From contig CM059200.1 in NCBI GenBank assembly GCA_030323885.1, positions 372,001 to 436,000 of the forward strand: a DNA stretch of 64,000 bases. The letters run 5' to 3'. A program made the position numbers and the translations under genes. Shown piece by piece: positions 1 through 12,034 of this stretch. The stretch is from Branchipolynoe longqiensis (taxonomy: Eukaryota; Annelida; Polychaeta; Phyllodocida; Polynoidae). The notes under the pieces were generated by a model, which saw only the letters and a list, made by a program, of their open reading frames with translations, had not been told where the DNA came from and ran no database searches. How positions within the stretch are numbered: the stretch's first letter is position 1; each line of letters opens with the position of its first letter.

Positions 1-2520
1 GCAGTTTGCTGGAGTGTGAGTGTAACAGAACACATTATTACCATTATCATCTTCTCCATTTCTCATTTCATTTCACAGTTATTTGATATGATTGAACCTA
101 CATGGGGACTCGATACATACAGAACTGGCAACACATCAAATGGGTGAGAAGGGGGGGGGGGGGGGGTGAAGGTTTCGGTGCTAGTGAATAGAGGAATTCA
201 AGGCTGCTCAGTAAAAATTCCATCAAAAACCTACAATCCAAATACAAAAGTTTGCCCCCAAAAAAGAAGCCCTTCCGGGAAAAAAGTCTATCTCTTTTTG
301 ATTTCCCCCTCTGACATAACTAACTGGTTTTCAAATAGCATAGCATGCAGCAGGGCGTCGCAGCAGTGTGAAAATATCGACTCTGCAGGCTAAACAAAAC
401 GATGACCCAGTTCCCACACTCTTGTATCAAACTTCTCTGCTAATCAGTCATAAGTGCCCGTGTCTGTGTCCTCTGGAATGTATCGACACCATGAGCATGC
501 GCAGCCTGATCTGACCTTGAAGCTGGCATTGACTTAGGACGCTCTGCACACCTCAGCTCTGAAGCCTGCAGCCAAGGCCACCTCAACACAAGGCAGTGGT
601 TTTGGGGGAGCGTTTTGTGTTTAGTGTTTTTTTTTTGCACAGTTCCCAAGGTTCCATGTTTTGAAGGCATCCATCGACAACACATCTTGTTCCTGTGAGA
701 TAGCACGAGCACAGCAGAAAAACACCAACACTCAGGATTGTCAGTGTGCTTGTTGCACAAACTACACACACATCGTTAAGTCTCCAACACTAATTGTTAA
801 TCTCTGGATGCTGAGCAAATTATGACAAAACCATGACTTCAGACAAAGCCATCTCTGTGGCCACGTTGAATTTATCCCGGGATTGATGAACCAAAATCTC
901 TTCAGGTGCAACACAAATACTTCCCAAATGATCTCTTCGACTATGTATCTCCTTGATAGATGATAGCTCTATGTATCTAACTTCATCACAATGCCTAGCT
1001 AAATTGGAATAATTTCCATCCTTGCATCAGAATAATAACCTGCTTCATATCAAATTTGATCATGGATGCATGAGCCGTCTTTGTTGCCATCAAAATACTT
1101 GGGTTATGCAGTGTTGAGATATTTGTTTTACCCCAACTTAGTCCATAGCATGTGGTCCAGCCAGCTAGCATTGTCCTGGTGTAAAGTCTGCCTTGCGTCC
1201 CATATGCCCCAGGAGTTTGACTGTCGCAAAGCCTTGAAACATCGAGCAACACTTAAGGAAGACATCCGTAGTGGATACACGTGGTGTGTACGATACTGCT
1301 GTCTGATTGGTTCGTCCGGTGGGCACAGTCCGTGATGCGAGTCTCAGTGTAGCGGGAACTCTCAAACTGTGTCCTGGATAATATCTGAGTCAAACTAAAG
1401 TACTGCCGACAGACGACGATCTGCGCCCAGCTCAGCAGTCAGTAGTTCCTGAGATGTTTTCCCACAGCTGGAAGAGCAAAAACACACTGATGAAGAAATG
1501 ACAAGCGCTGGATTTAACATTTTAAATCTATCTAATAAATCTCTCTCCTGGTTTGGATTTTCATTAATTATGAAGGGCCCCTTTTTGTTAAAGCTAGTTA
1601 AACATAAATAATCAAATTTGAAACAAGGTCCGACTTAGTTGCCACAGATGGATAGTTAGTTATAGCCGCATAGGTTATCATCACACGTATGGGGCTCGCA
1701 CTGTATACTAGGTTAATTAATAACTTGACATATGGTGCAATTTAAACAGGAATATTTATACATTGTGATATATATTCTTTGCTTACCTATCCTATAAGCT
1801 AAAACTCTTTAGTTATAATTGTATTCATCCCTAATTGTCTCTGCTAAAACTGCACAATCCAACACAGCCATGAGATGCGCTCAACCAAAAGCAGTTGCCT
1901 GTTTTGAGCCTACATTTCTAAACTTAGATACTGGCGGATTTATTGTTTGCTTGCTGTGGTTTTATGTCCTAACAACATTGACGATTAAATCAGGATGGGT
2001 TCAGACTTGTGACAGTGTGACTCATGGCGACTTTATAGTGCTGCCCTACTGAGATACCGGGCCACCATTATACCACTGAGTGTTAAGAATAATGCTGATA
2101 ATAAGTAAACCAGTCCTTGCTCTATCCTATTAATGTCGAACATATGCTGACAATAAGTAAACCAGCCCTTGCTCTATTAATGTCGAACATCGCTGCATAG
2201 AACTTAGAAGGAATATTAAGTTAATGTAATAGAACCTTTACAAGCGTATCACATCCAGCACTTCACTGTGAGTGCGTGAACATTATTTTGCGTGTTTTCA
2301 ATTCAAATATCCCAAAAGTTATTCATCTTCAATAAAAATGACTCCAAATTATAGTAAAATAGATAATACCGACAAACCTAATAGTAATGTGTTTACTTCA
2401 TGATCAAAAACCATCGCATTGTATTACAACTGTAATCAAAACTGAACTGTATAAAGTAATCTGCTGTATTTATACATTACAAATATATCTCTATTTAAAC
2501 TATTAAATAAAATAATTTAG
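1..2520. other. Non-coding stretch, mostly unique AT-rich DNA
   Basis: No exon or complete element is supported here. It holds a short poly-G tract (about 151-166) and a degraded fragment of the main SINE family at about 1,935-2,075. Reading frames on both strands are short and have no recognisable domain. If the AFAP1-like gene continues past its exon at 9,955, this is intron or further downstream. Confidence 0.5.
1935..2075 (-). repeat. SINE-A fragment (tRNA-derived, body only)
   Basis: Contains the body landmarks of the most abundant SINE here: a 'tatgtcctaacaac' start, 'gacttgtgacagtgtg', and 'gactttatagtgctgcccta'. The tRNA-like head is absent, so this is a 3' (body) fragment of a minus-oriented copy. 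Confidence 0.6.
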
Positions 2521-2542
2521 AGGTAGCAGAGATCTGAACCCC

Positions 2543-3312
2543 AAAAGCGGCATAGTCCGATGAAAACATCACATTTCCGAAACTAAACCACTTATCTAGA
2601 TTTGATTCTACATATCCAACTTAGACAGTGGTGCACTCATCAAGCATGTGTTGCTGCATAGAAAGGTATACAAAGTCTACTCAATAGAACCTGTTATTGC
2701 GGAGACCTGTGATGTCATAGACGGGTATACAAAGTCTACTCAATAGAACCTGTTATTGCTGAGACCTATGATGTCATAGACGGGTATACAAAGTCTACTC
2801 AATAGAACCTGTTATTGCTGAGACCTGTGATGTCATAGACGGGTATACAAAGTCTACTCAATAGAACCTGTTATTGCTGAGACCTATGATGTCATAGACG
2901 GGTATACAAAGTCTACTCAATAGAACCTGTTATTGCTGAGACCTGTGATGTCATAGACGGGTATACAAAGTCTACTCAATAGAACCTGTTATTGCTGAGA
3001 CCTATGATGTCATAGACGGGTATACAAAGTCTACTCAATAGAACCTGTTATTGCTGAGACCTATGATGTCATAGACGCGTATACAAAGTCTACTCAATAG
3101 AACCTGTTATTGCTGAGACCTATGATGTAAGACTTTTGACATGCATGCCCAAATTAATTTGGCATGTTTTCATTTAGAAAATATCTTTTACAAAAAGGCA
3201 ATTTCAAATAAAAGTTACTACAAGCTAAAGTAAAGCATATTATAACAATCAACCTATTATATTTTTCTTTATAAAAGACAGAAATTCAAAACCATCGCAC
3301 TATGCAACTCTA
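2543..3312. mobile_element. T1-family MITE expanded by an internal minisatellite
   Basis: The left end carries 'gcatagtccgatg' and the right end its inverted counterpart near 'catcgcactatgcaac'. These are the T1 terminal inverted repeats seen in at least eight other places in the window. Intact T1 copies are about 350 bp (46,239-46,591 and 4,404-4,755). This copy is about 770 bp because one internal segment has become a tandem array (2,655-3,130). The sequence around the array aligns with the other copies. No protein is encoded, so it is presumably non-autonomous. Confidence 0.7.
2655..3130. repeat. 59-bp minisatellite, about 8 copies
   Basis: The unit begins 'catagacgggtatacaaagt' and recurs every 59 bp (for example at 2,716, 2,775 and 2,834), with a G/A difference in 'cctRtgatgt' alternating among copies. 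It is an internal amplification of the T1 segment that reads 'ggaatactgagtcaactt' in single-copy elements. Confidence 0.9.
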
Positions 3313-3523
3313 AGCATGAATAACATTCAATGCGTTCATCAAAATAAAATCTTTTCCTTTAAATGCAAACCTGTCAGCTATTTAGACGCATACTACAGTC
3401 AGAACCCTGCAGGAAAATGTTGACTCCTCCGAACTAGCCCATTGCACTGTTAACACTACGTTATGATTAAAACTATTACTGGATTATAAATTACTTCAAA
3501 TACAATCACAACAAACCTGTATA

Positions 3524-4084
3524 CAATAGACTACATCACGGTTCCAGTGGCGCGGTACATTGTGGGATGCATCAGAGCAAAACAACCCCCCCAAAAGCAC
3601 ATGGCATATGCTAATACACTGGGTGCAGCTATGAAATGTGCTAGTTTCAGCTCATCTCAGCTCTTGTTTGAAACATAGAATACCAACTAAAAAAATATAT
3701 ATAATAAATTCAGATATTAATCTTTTATCCAGCATTTCATTTACATCAATATAATCAGGACATCTTATGCCATGTGCATTTAGATTTAGAAAGATCTAGG
3801 CACCCAGACTAGTGTTAGAGCCATAGCCAGAGTACTCAATGCATTGTCAATGGCAGTGAGCAATCTCCATACAGAAAAAGTAAAATATTGATAAAACCAC
3901 ACGACCTAGAGATAATCTGCTTGGAACACGTATAGAAAACATGTTTATCAAAAAGATTATATTAAATTGATACGGTTAGGGTTTTCATTGCGCATATAGG
4001 CAAACTCAATGGCCATACGCCGTTGCTTTGCTCCCAACGCCGTTTTCAGCGCATGCGCAGTCGGAACCGTGATCTAGTTTATTG
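3524..4084. mobile_element. T2-family TIR element, about 560 bp
   Basis: Starts 'aatagactacatcacggttc' and ends with the inverted counterpart 'ggaaccgtgatctagtttatt'. The interior shares 'ctagtttcagctcatctcag' and a 'cagcgcatgcgcagtcgg' end region with the copy at 47,453-48,055. No transposase frame is present. The superfamily cannot be assigned from the ends alone. Confidence 0.75.
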
Positions 4085-4403
4085 CATTTATCTTGGTGCT
4101 CTGGTATACTAATGATTCAGTTCTCAAGCAGTTAGTTAGATTGTCTACTTCCATTACATCCATTATAAGGCAATGTTATTAGAGCATTTGTGTGTAGTTT
4201 GTGTGTGTGTGGTTTTGAGAGGTCATTCGTTGATCTATACATTAATTATATTGCCATAATAAATTATTCAGCACATAATTATACTGGGTGTTTTTTTTAC
4301 ATTTTATAGTCTGACCTCAAACGAGTTTCCACTAACATTTACTGGTAATTAAAAAGTTATGTTGCTGGATATTTACTTCAATTGGGGGGGGGGGACAAAA
4401 TAG

Positions 4404-4755
4404 TTAAAGCTGCATAGTCTGATGAAAGCGTACCATTTTCAAAACTAAAACATTGACCTAGATTTGATCCTATATATCTAACTTAGATACCAATGCACTT
4501 AATAAGCATTTGTTGCCACATACAAGGGAATACCAAGTCAGATTACTAGAACAGGTTACTACACAAGCCTATGGTGGTAGAGTTTTGACGTGCTTGCCTA
4601 AATTAATTTGGCATGTTTTAATTCAAATATCTCAAAAGTTAGCTATTTAAAATAAAAGTTACTTCAAACTAGTAAGATAGATTATAGCAATCAACCTAAT
4701 GTATTATCTCAGAAAATGAAAAAGAAATCAAAACCATTGGACTTTGCAACTTTAA
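4404..4755. mobile_element. T1-family MITE, near-complete
   Basis: Bounded by 'ttaaagctgcatagtctgat' and the inverse 'actttgcaactttaa', so both ends finish in TTAA. Interior landmarks include 'gacctagatttgatcc', 'aatttggcatgtttt' and 'ttacttcaaact'. A TTAA target would fit piggyBac-like mobilisation, but the TTAA could also be part of the inverted repeat. Confidence 0.75.
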
Positions 4756-4786
4756 CCTACATATAGAAAGACGTAGGACCATAAAG

Positions 4787-5283
4787 CTGGGATGAAAGTG
4801 GTCTCCGGGGAAAAAAAAGCGGAAATGCTGATATTCTCCCATAGGCTTAGCACTGTCAGGGAATCACTGAAAATACCTGGAAGTCGGATTTCATACATAT
4901 TGGTACACACTGATAGTGCTGCACCATTTGAAGCATGTATTAGTAGTATACGCTGCTAGTGCTGCAGCGTTTGCACCACATATCGGTATACACTGATAGT
5001 GCTGCAGCATTAGAAGCACGTGTTTGTAGTATACGCTGCTAGTGCTGTGGCATTTGAAGGCATTAGTAGTATATGCTGCTAGTGCTGCGGCATTTGCACC
5101 ACATATTAGTATACACTGATGGTGCTGCAGCGTGAAATAACGTATTGGTTGGTTGGTTGTTGGAGTTTTACATCCTGGCAACATCTAAGGTCATATCAGG
5201 AAGGGTGTAACGTATTGGTATACACTTATAGCTACAGGAAAAATCCCAGAAATCCGCGAAATCGCGGAGATCTTTCATCCCTG
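4787..5283. mobile_element. T3-family element (TIR 'CTGGGATGAAAG'), with internal repeats and a SINE fragment
   Basis: The left end 'ctgggatgaaag' is inverted at the right end 'ctttcatccctg'. The interior has 'gcggaaatgc' left and 'aatccgcgaaat' right, as in the copy at 48,063-48,376. The middle contains imperfect 50-60 bp repeats with 'gtatacgctgctagtgctg' and a SINE-A fragment at about 5,130-5,220. The terminal CAGGG-like sequence is reminiscent of hAT elements; that assignment is an inference. Confidence 0.6.
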
Positions 5284-6000
5284 ATAAAGGCTTTGGCCAC
5301 TGATGTGTATTTATTTTGCAACGCAACATCCATTTAAATATAATCACATAAATCAGATTCTTCACATTTACTACTAGAGTTATTGCTTTGATACTACAAT
5401 ACAGATGTAGGAATTTGATTGTGTGCTATTGTATAAATAGTAAATATGTGGGGAGGGGTGACATTAGAATGGCTACAGACAGGAGATATACAGTATGTAA
5501 AATTGTGTTATGTTTTATATGCGTTAGTAGCATGAGATTAGCTCTAGTTGTTTACTAGCATATTAAATAGTGTAAAATGTATAATATCTACCTCCACTAA
5601 AACCTATTCTTTCTAACAAAAACCTACTTAAAAGCCTGAATGAGAGTACAGAAAGTGCCCAAGAATGTGGTGACTTTATAGTGCTGCCCTACTGAGATAC
5701 CGGGCCACCAGCAGCATGACCGATTATAATATTCGCTATTTCTCAATGAGATATTCATATTCAAGAAAGATTAAACTGCATTACACTTAGAATGATGCAT
5801 TTAGAAATGTCAGCTCCCATCCAGTAGGTAGGGACTGATTTGGCGAGTGTCCTTACACTCAGTACCTCGTGGCTCTTCTTAGTAAATATGCGATGTCAGA
5901 CAGGAAGGTAGGTCAGATAGATTACAAGGCATAGTCAATGGGGTTCAAATTTACTGTTGATAATAATATTAGAACGGTTTGTGCTACTTTCCTGGGGCAC
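5284..6000. other. Non-coding stretch
   Basis: AT-rich DNA with a SINE-A body fragment at about 5,665-5,710 ('gactttatagtgctgcccta'). No reading frame or other structure is supported. Confidence 0.5.
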
Positions 6001-7705
6001 TTTATTGCAGTGAACTGCTTGTTTATAGCCCTTCTCTATTGCAATGAACTGCTTGTTTATAGCCCATCTCTATTGCAATGAACTGCTTGTTTATAGCCCT
6101 TCTCTATTGCAGTGAACTGCTTGTTTATAGCCCTTCTCTATTGCAATGAACTGCTTGTTTATAGCCCTTCTCTCTTGCAATGAACTGCTTGTTTATAGCC
6201 CTTTTCTATTGCAGTGAACTGCTTGTTTATAGCCCTTCTCTATTTGAGTGAACTGCTTGTCTATAGCCCTTCTCTATTGCAATGAACTGCTTGTCTATAG
6301 CCCTTCTCTATTGCAGTGAACTGCTTGTTTAAAGCCCTTCTCTATTGCAGTGAACTGCTTGTTTATAGCCCTTCTCTATTGCAGTGAACTGCTTGTTTAT
6401 AGCCCTTCTCTACTGCAGTGAACTGCTTGTTTATAGCCCTTCTCTATTGCAGGGAACTGCTTGTTTATATCCCATCTCTATTGCAGTGAACTCCTTGTTT
6501 ATAGCCATTCTCTATTGCAATGAACTGCTTGTTTATAGCCCTTTTCTACTGCAGTGAACTGCTTGTTTATAGCCCTTCTCTATTGCAGTGAACTGCTTGT
6601 TTATAGCCCTTCTCTATTGCAGTGAACTGCTTGTTTATAGCCCTTCTCTATTGCAGTGAACTGCTTGTTTATAGCCCTTCTCTATTGCAGTGAACTGCTT
6701 GTTTATAGCCCTTCTCTATTGCAATGAACTGCTTGTTTATAGCCCTTTTCTACTGCAGTGAACTGCTTGTTTATAGCCCTTCTCTACTGCAGTGAACTGC
6801 TTGTTTATAGCCCTTCTCTATTGCAGTGAACTGCTTGTTTATAGCCCTTTTCTACTGCAGTGAACTGCTTGTTTATAGCCCTTCTCTATTGAGGTGAACT
6901 GCTTGTTTATAGCCCTTCACTATTGCAGTGAACTGCTTGTTTATAGCCCTTCTCTATTGCAATGAACTGCTTGTTTATAACCCTTCTCCATTGCAATGAA
7001 CTGCTTGTTTAAAACCCTTCTCTATTGCAGTGAACTGCTTGTTTAAAGCCCTTCTCTATTGCAGTGAACTGCTTGTTTATAGCCCTTCTTTATTGCAGTG
7101 AACTGCTTGTTTATAGCCCTTCACTACTGCCGTGAACTGCTTGTTTATAGCCCTTCTCTATTGCAATGAACTGCTTGTTTATAGCCCTTCTCTATTGCAG
7201 TGAACTGCTTGTTTAAAGCCATTCTCTATTGCAATGAACTGCTTGTTTATAGCCCTTCTCTATTGCAATGAACTGCTTGTTTATAGCCCTTCTCTATTGC
7301 AATGAACTGCTTGTTTAAAGCCCTTCTCCATTGCAATGAACTGCTTGCTTATAGCCCTTCTCTATTGCAATGAACTGCTTGTTTATAGCCCTTCTCTATT
7401 GCAATGAACTGCTTGTTTATAGGCCTTCTCTATTGCAGTGAACTGCTTCTTTATAGCCCTTCTCTATTGCAATGAACTGCTTGTTTATAGCCCTTCTCTA
7501 TTGCAATGAACTGCTTGTTTATAGCCCTTCTCCATTGCAATGAACTGCTTGTTTATAGCCCTTCTCTATTGCAGTGAACTGCTTGTTTATAGCCCTTCTC
7601 TATTGCAGTGAACTGCTTTTTTTTAGACCTTCTCTATTGCAGTGAACTGCTTGTTTATAGCCCTTCTCTATTGCAGTGAACTGCTTGTTTATAGCCCTTC
7701 TCTAT
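6001..7705. repeat. 34-bp minisatellite, about 50 copies
   Basis: The unit reads 'tattgcagtgaactgcttgt' followed by 14 bases ending 'gcccttctc', with recurrent variants (gcagtg/gcaatg, ttatag/ttaaag, ctctat/ctccat). Total length divided by 34 gives about 50 copies. A non-amplified relative of the unit and its right flank ('gtttcag...ttctattt') lies at about 59,560-59,720, so the array grew inside a dispersed element. Confidence 0.95.
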
Positions 7706-8424
7706 GTTTCAGTTCTATTTAATAGAGAAGCCCTATCAAACTGTGTACATATTCCCTGCATACATCACTCCATCCACTGAGGAGGGTCACTACAGCTGAA
7801 TAAATGACACGAGCAATCACTTTCTTTATTTTTCCTCTTTTTTTTTTGATCGGGTGTTTATGCTGTCCATAGCATATAAGCTGGGATGATCGGGCTTGTT
7901 TTCAATGCTGGGCAGTTATCGGTCTGTGTTTCTTAAGATTATGGTTTGTGGTTAGTGATCTATGTTAGTTTTTTTTGGATTTTCTTGGTAAGAGTCTTCC
8001 TCTTTTTATTTTTTCCTACACTTAATTCTAGACTAGCCTACTCTATTTACATATTATAGGCTTGTACGTAATAGGTAGTTTGTTTATGTTTGGATTTGAT
8101 GTTATCTGGCTGTTTTCTGGCAGGGGGTTACCTCTCATGGCTGTCCAGCTGGTGGGCCGTGACATATCACATGGTGACCAAAGTGGCCTAAATAACTCCC
8201 AGGGAATAAATTGTTTTAAGACGTACAAATCATAACTAGTCAGATTCGATAAGGATACTTGTGAATAAGTGTGGCTGTGTTACTAGCACTTTAAGTGGAG
8301 ATGAGATTAACATGATGGCGTGGGTTAGTGTTTTCTACTCCTTGTGTCAGGAGCAATTGTTAGCTTCGGCATTTTAGTTCGGTGAGTTTTTAGTTTAATT
8401 TGAGAATAGCATTAAAAGATACAT

Positions 8425-8727
8425 CAGGCCCGTGCCCAGGTTTTGGTTTGGGGTTTCCGGGAAGTGTTTGGTGACTGACTGTTATTTCTGTACAGAATTT
8501 CCAAATGGAGGGGCGGGGGGGTGCGGGTTCCAACTAGAGGGAGGGGTTCCATATCCATAGAGAGCAGTTTCCGAAATTAGGTCAGAACCATTTTACAATC
8601 TGTAATAATTATATTACTTTCCGAAATTCGGACCAGTTCCCTTAATTTTACTTTTAGTTTGGGGGCGGGGGCCCCCCCCCCCCCCCCAAGACATCAGCCC
8701 CACCCCCACGCCCTGGACACGGGCGTG
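8425..8727. mobile_element. Short TIR element with poly-G/poly-C interior
   Basis: The left end 'caggcccgtgcccagg' and right end 'ccctggacacgggcgtg' form an imperfect inverted repeat of about 16 bp. The interior contains homopolymeric G and C tracts. It is probably a MITE with hAT-like CAG ends. No coding sequence is visible. Confidence 0.45.
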
Positions 8728-9954
8728 ATACATAATAGTTTTTAAAAAAAGGCTGAGCAGGTAATTTGAAATGGGGAAAAGCCAAAGGCTGAAGACCTTT
8801 CTTAATCACTTCGCCTGTGCATATGTAAAATGCCTACACGTGTGTAAAATCATGTCTTTTGATTTTATTGCAGATAAGCAGTTATTTCTTCTATTTAGCG
8901 GGATTATTTACTGCTGTACAGCCTCGACTATCTGCAGATGAACTGCATTCTAACAAATGCTCTCCGGCACAACTTTGCATGACTGTTCTGTCTATATAGC
9001 CGACTATGTGTTTGGAGAGTGTCGGAAGCAATCCTCAGCTGATCCTCTGTAGAAGAGTAACAAACTGACAGTATGAAATTGTATTCTGCATTGCATGCAC
9101 TACCTACTGTACCATTTCATGTGCAACCAAAACCTAACCAAAGCAACATTTATAGATATATATATATAGATATATGCATGTATATGTATATATATTTATA
9201 TACGAAATGTGTGTGGATTTTACAACCTACCCAAGTCAATGTTGGTAGTAAAAGAGACTTTTCCATTAAATTCTAAGAGGCTGAAATACACACAGTCAAC
9301 AAATGTTATTACCTGATAATAGCTAATCTTTCAAATGTATGCCCTTTCTTTGACAGTATGACTTGGGGACAGTATGGATTTTTTTAAATAGGTTTAACCA
9401 AATTATTACTAAATTAATCAAAGAAATCATATTAATATTGAAACCATGCGACACGTGTTTAATATAACAAATATATTAAAGGAAATTAACCAAAGAATTT
9501 AAAATAAAATACTACAATTTAACAAAATTAAGTACTAAATTAAAAAAGATTATTGTAAATTACAACAGAAGTTAAAAGGTAAATTAAAATAAATTAATTA
9601 AAACTAATGAAATTAGCATCAAATTAACAAATATGTAACTATAAATAGTTAAATATAACAAAAATTAATGTACAGCTTAAAAACAAACAACAATCTAAAT
9701 CTAAAGTATTTAAATTAGATCAGTGCTTTGGCACTGTCAAGATATATATATGAATAAAATTAATTTACCGAAAGAAATGTTTAAAAAAAAATTTAACAAA
9801 CAAAAAAAATCAAATAAAAGGAAGAAGCGGTGCCTGAGGGCACTAGTGACAAGATATATATGAATAAAATTGATTTACTAAAAATATATATATAAATTTA
9901 ACAGACCCCTCCCGCCCCCGAAAAAAGAACTGAGTGGGCTGCGCTGGGCCTCAC
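8728..9954. other. AT-rich intron or downstream DNA
   Basis: Strongly AT-rich, with (TA)n-like tracts at 9,152-9,200 and 9,740-9,895. I see no exon, element end or tandem array of note. If the AFAP1-like gene continues leftwards this is its intron, because the exon boundary at 9,955 is a donor site. Confidence 0.45.
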
Positions 9955-10530
9955 CTTAAGCTTCTCCTGCACCTGTTTCCTGCCGCCGCGCGGGGAGGGC
10001 GACCGGTCGTCGTCGTCGTCCGTGATGCGCAGACCGCCGCGAGTTGGCGCGCCGGGCGACTTAGAGCTGCGTGACAGCGACCCGGTGCGCGCGACGGCCG
10101 TGCGCGTCGTGGTGCGACCCGTCAGGTCGGACGTGTAGCGCGTCGTGCGGCCTGACCCGCGCCCGCCCAGCCCGTTGCGCGCGCCGCCAGCCAGCGACGA
10201 GGACTTGGGCGAAGAGCAGGCTGACGACGACGATGCTGAGGTGCCGCGATCGAGCGAGTTGACCTTGCGGCCGGACGCGGGCGAGCCGTTGGAGTGCGGC
10301 GAGGATGCGCCCGAGTTGAACTTGCGTGGACTGCCACGCCCGGTGTCCTCCCCGTCCAGGGTGCCCCGCTTGGTGATGATGTCCCACTCACCCGTCTCGG
10401 AGCGTGAGAGGGAGTCGCGCTTCTCAAGGCGTGAAAAGGATCCCTGGCGCTCGACGCGTGACAGTGACTGGCGCCGGGCGAGACTGTCCTGTTCCAGCTT
10501 GGCCTTCCGCGCCATCGCCTGGAGCTCCGC
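9955..10530 (-). CDS. AFAP1: AFAP1-like, Ser/Arg-rich C-terminal exon (576 nt)
   Basis: Acceptor 'tttcccag' precedes position 10,530 and donor GTGAGG follows 9,955. The exon is 192 codons, phase 0 at both ends. It begins AELQAMARKAKLEQDSLARR, likely helical. It continues through repeated S-L-S-R type motifs (SLSRVERQ, SFSRLEKR, SLSRSETG), a low-complexity Ser/Gly region, an acidic DDDDD run near the end, and GGRKQVQEKLK. The serine-arginine repeats look like substrates for basophilic kinases, which is inference. GC content is far above the surrounding intron. It must continue into another exon to the left, probably outside the window. Family members have a coiled actin-binding helix after this point. 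Confidence 0.8.
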
Positions 10531-10884
10531 CTGGGAAATGTGAGAAGAGACGAGTAGTGGAAGTCATCACACTAATTACCCCTTGGCACCACACATAAGG
10601 ATGAGAGTCACTTATAGGACAACAAAACTGGAAATTGGACTCTCGGTCAAGTATATACCAAGCTAAGTATATGAGAGGAAATAACCCGGATGAACAAAAT
10701 CTGAATTTCATATCCCTGCACTTGGCGTGTGACTTTTCACATGATGGTTTGGGGTTTGAAGTCGGGGACGCACTTCTCATCTAAGTGAGCTCGTGTTGGA
10801 TGTAATTTTAATATATGCAATTAATGAAATAAAGCATGTCTGCCAATGAAAGGGGTTCCCCATCACATATCTGAAGTCTCTAAG

Positions 10885-11035
10885 ATGATTGATTGATTAA
10901 TTGATGGTTGTTTTACGCCATGTCAGCAACAAAGGCCATATTCACGGTGAGAAGAATTTAACTTGTATTCTGTCCATTTTCGTTTAACCATCACTTTTAC
11001 ACAGAATGTAAAAGCACACAATCCAATATTTGTCA
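10885..11035 (+). repeat. Dispersed repeat with 'ttttacgccatgtcagcaac' motif
   Basis: Nearly the same 150 bp recurs at 40,312-40,470: gattgattgat, then 'ttttacgccatgtcagcaac', 'ggccatattcacggtgagaa', and 'cagaatgtaaaagcacacaa'. Shorter relatives lie at 38,330-38,395 and 62,636-62,668. It is probably part of another SINE-like family. No tRNA-like head is visible in these fragments. Confidence 0.6.
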
Positions 11036-11104
11036 AAAGACAGTTTCTAAAATGAACTGGGCCTCCTGAGTTTCCTAGTCTTGTAGTTGGTACAAGGGAC
11101 CCAC

Positions 11105-11237
11105 CTGTCTGAGTGAAAGCTTGGCGACTGCTGCCTCCGCAGAATCCTGTTCCCGGAGCAGGTCTCTCAGTCGGTCATCAAATGCGAGCTTCTCATCAAT
11201 GTTGGTTGTCGTGAGCTTCTTACTGCGGGTCTCCGCC
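11105..11237 (-). CDS. AFAP1: AFAP1-like, helical exon (133 nt)
   Basis: Acceptor 'ttggcggcag' and donor GTGGGT. The first base completes the Arg codon split with the exon at 12,035, and the last codon is complete. It encodes AETRSKKLTTTNIDEKLAFD and then DRLRDLLREQDSAEAAVAKL and four more residues. The charged, heptad-like pattern predicts a helix or coiled coil. It joins in phase to AELQAMARKA of the next exon. Confidence 0.85.
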
Positions 11238-11499
11238 CTGCCGCCAACAAAGAACGCAACACACTGACCTCATGTCACCCACTCAGTTACAGTTGAAATT
11301 TTATACACAGATAATATGTGATGTGTAATGCATTATGCGAGTATAAATAGTAGAAGCTTGTACTACTCCTATTTTGTACTCAACTGCCAAATGTAACTGA
11401 CTCTACATGTAATGTACTGGTGGCGCCCCCATCGGCTTTCTACCTCACTATCTGACTACTGCTAGCTTCCCTCATTCAGCATGGAAAAATCATCGCGGG

Positions 11500-11920
11500 T
11501 CGTGGGGTTTGATCCCCAGTAGAGTCAAACCAATGACTTACATAATTGGTACTCTGCCCGATGCTCGGCATTACTAGAAATATATTAAGAGTAGTGAATG
11601 TGACAATTGAAATTTGCTCTCCTCAATTCAATCAGTGAAAAAAGAAAGAAAAGAAGTAGGGTCACAAATCTTTTTAAAACCACCCAAAATCGGCCATTTG
11701 CTCTGAGAACAATAAGCTTGTATTCCGATGAATACAATTAAATAACCGGGTGGGATGTGTGCATGAGCTCAGCGTCCCATATGGTAAATCATGGAATTCA
11801 AACCCTGGGTTTGAACCCTGATCGAGTCAAAACCAATGACGTCATAATTTATACTAATACCTAGCCTGTAGCTACTGTAGCTAGGTATTAGTAGAAAAGG
11901 GCAAGGTGCAATAGAATGAA
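11500..11920 (+). repeat. Two SINE-A head-side fragments
   Basis: At 11,500-11,590 and 11,810-11,910 the sequence shows B-box-like 'gggtttgaaccctgatcgag' or 'gtttgatccccagtagagtc' followed by 'caaaccaatgac' and 'cttgt/ctagc' landmarks of SINE-A. Both are truncated. Confidence 0.55.
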
Positions 11921-11940
11921 ATAATAGAAGCGCTCCTCAC

Positions 11941-12003
11941 ACCCCCCCCCCCCCCCCCCCCCCCCCCCACCCCCCCCCCCCCCACCCCACCCCACCCCAC
12001 CCC
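11941..12003. repeat. Poly-C / CCCCA tract next to an exon
   Basis: About 60 nt of almost pure C with interspersed A. It ends about 30 nt on the intron side of the donor at 12,035. On the transcribed strand this is a long G tract with G-quadruplex potential just downstream of a 5' splice site. Confidence 0.85.
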
Positions 12004-12034
12004 GAAAGATCACGATCACTGTGCCGGGCCTCAC

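Noticed and set aside
440..640. A phase-compatible terminal exon for the AFAP1-like gene (acceptor 'ttggctgcag', 42 codons to a TAG).
   Set aside because: The peptide has no resemblance to the family's C-terminus, lies over 9 kb away, and such a match in phase arises easily by chance.
2655..3130. A CRISPR-like array.
   Set aside because: Units are directly adjacent with no unique spacers, and the setting is eukaryotic; it is a minisatellite within a MITE.
10061..10543. Several overlapping frames on both strands at the Ser/Arg-rich exon.
   Set aside because: They are shadows of the real exon caused by high GC content; only the minus-strand frame joins other exons in phase.
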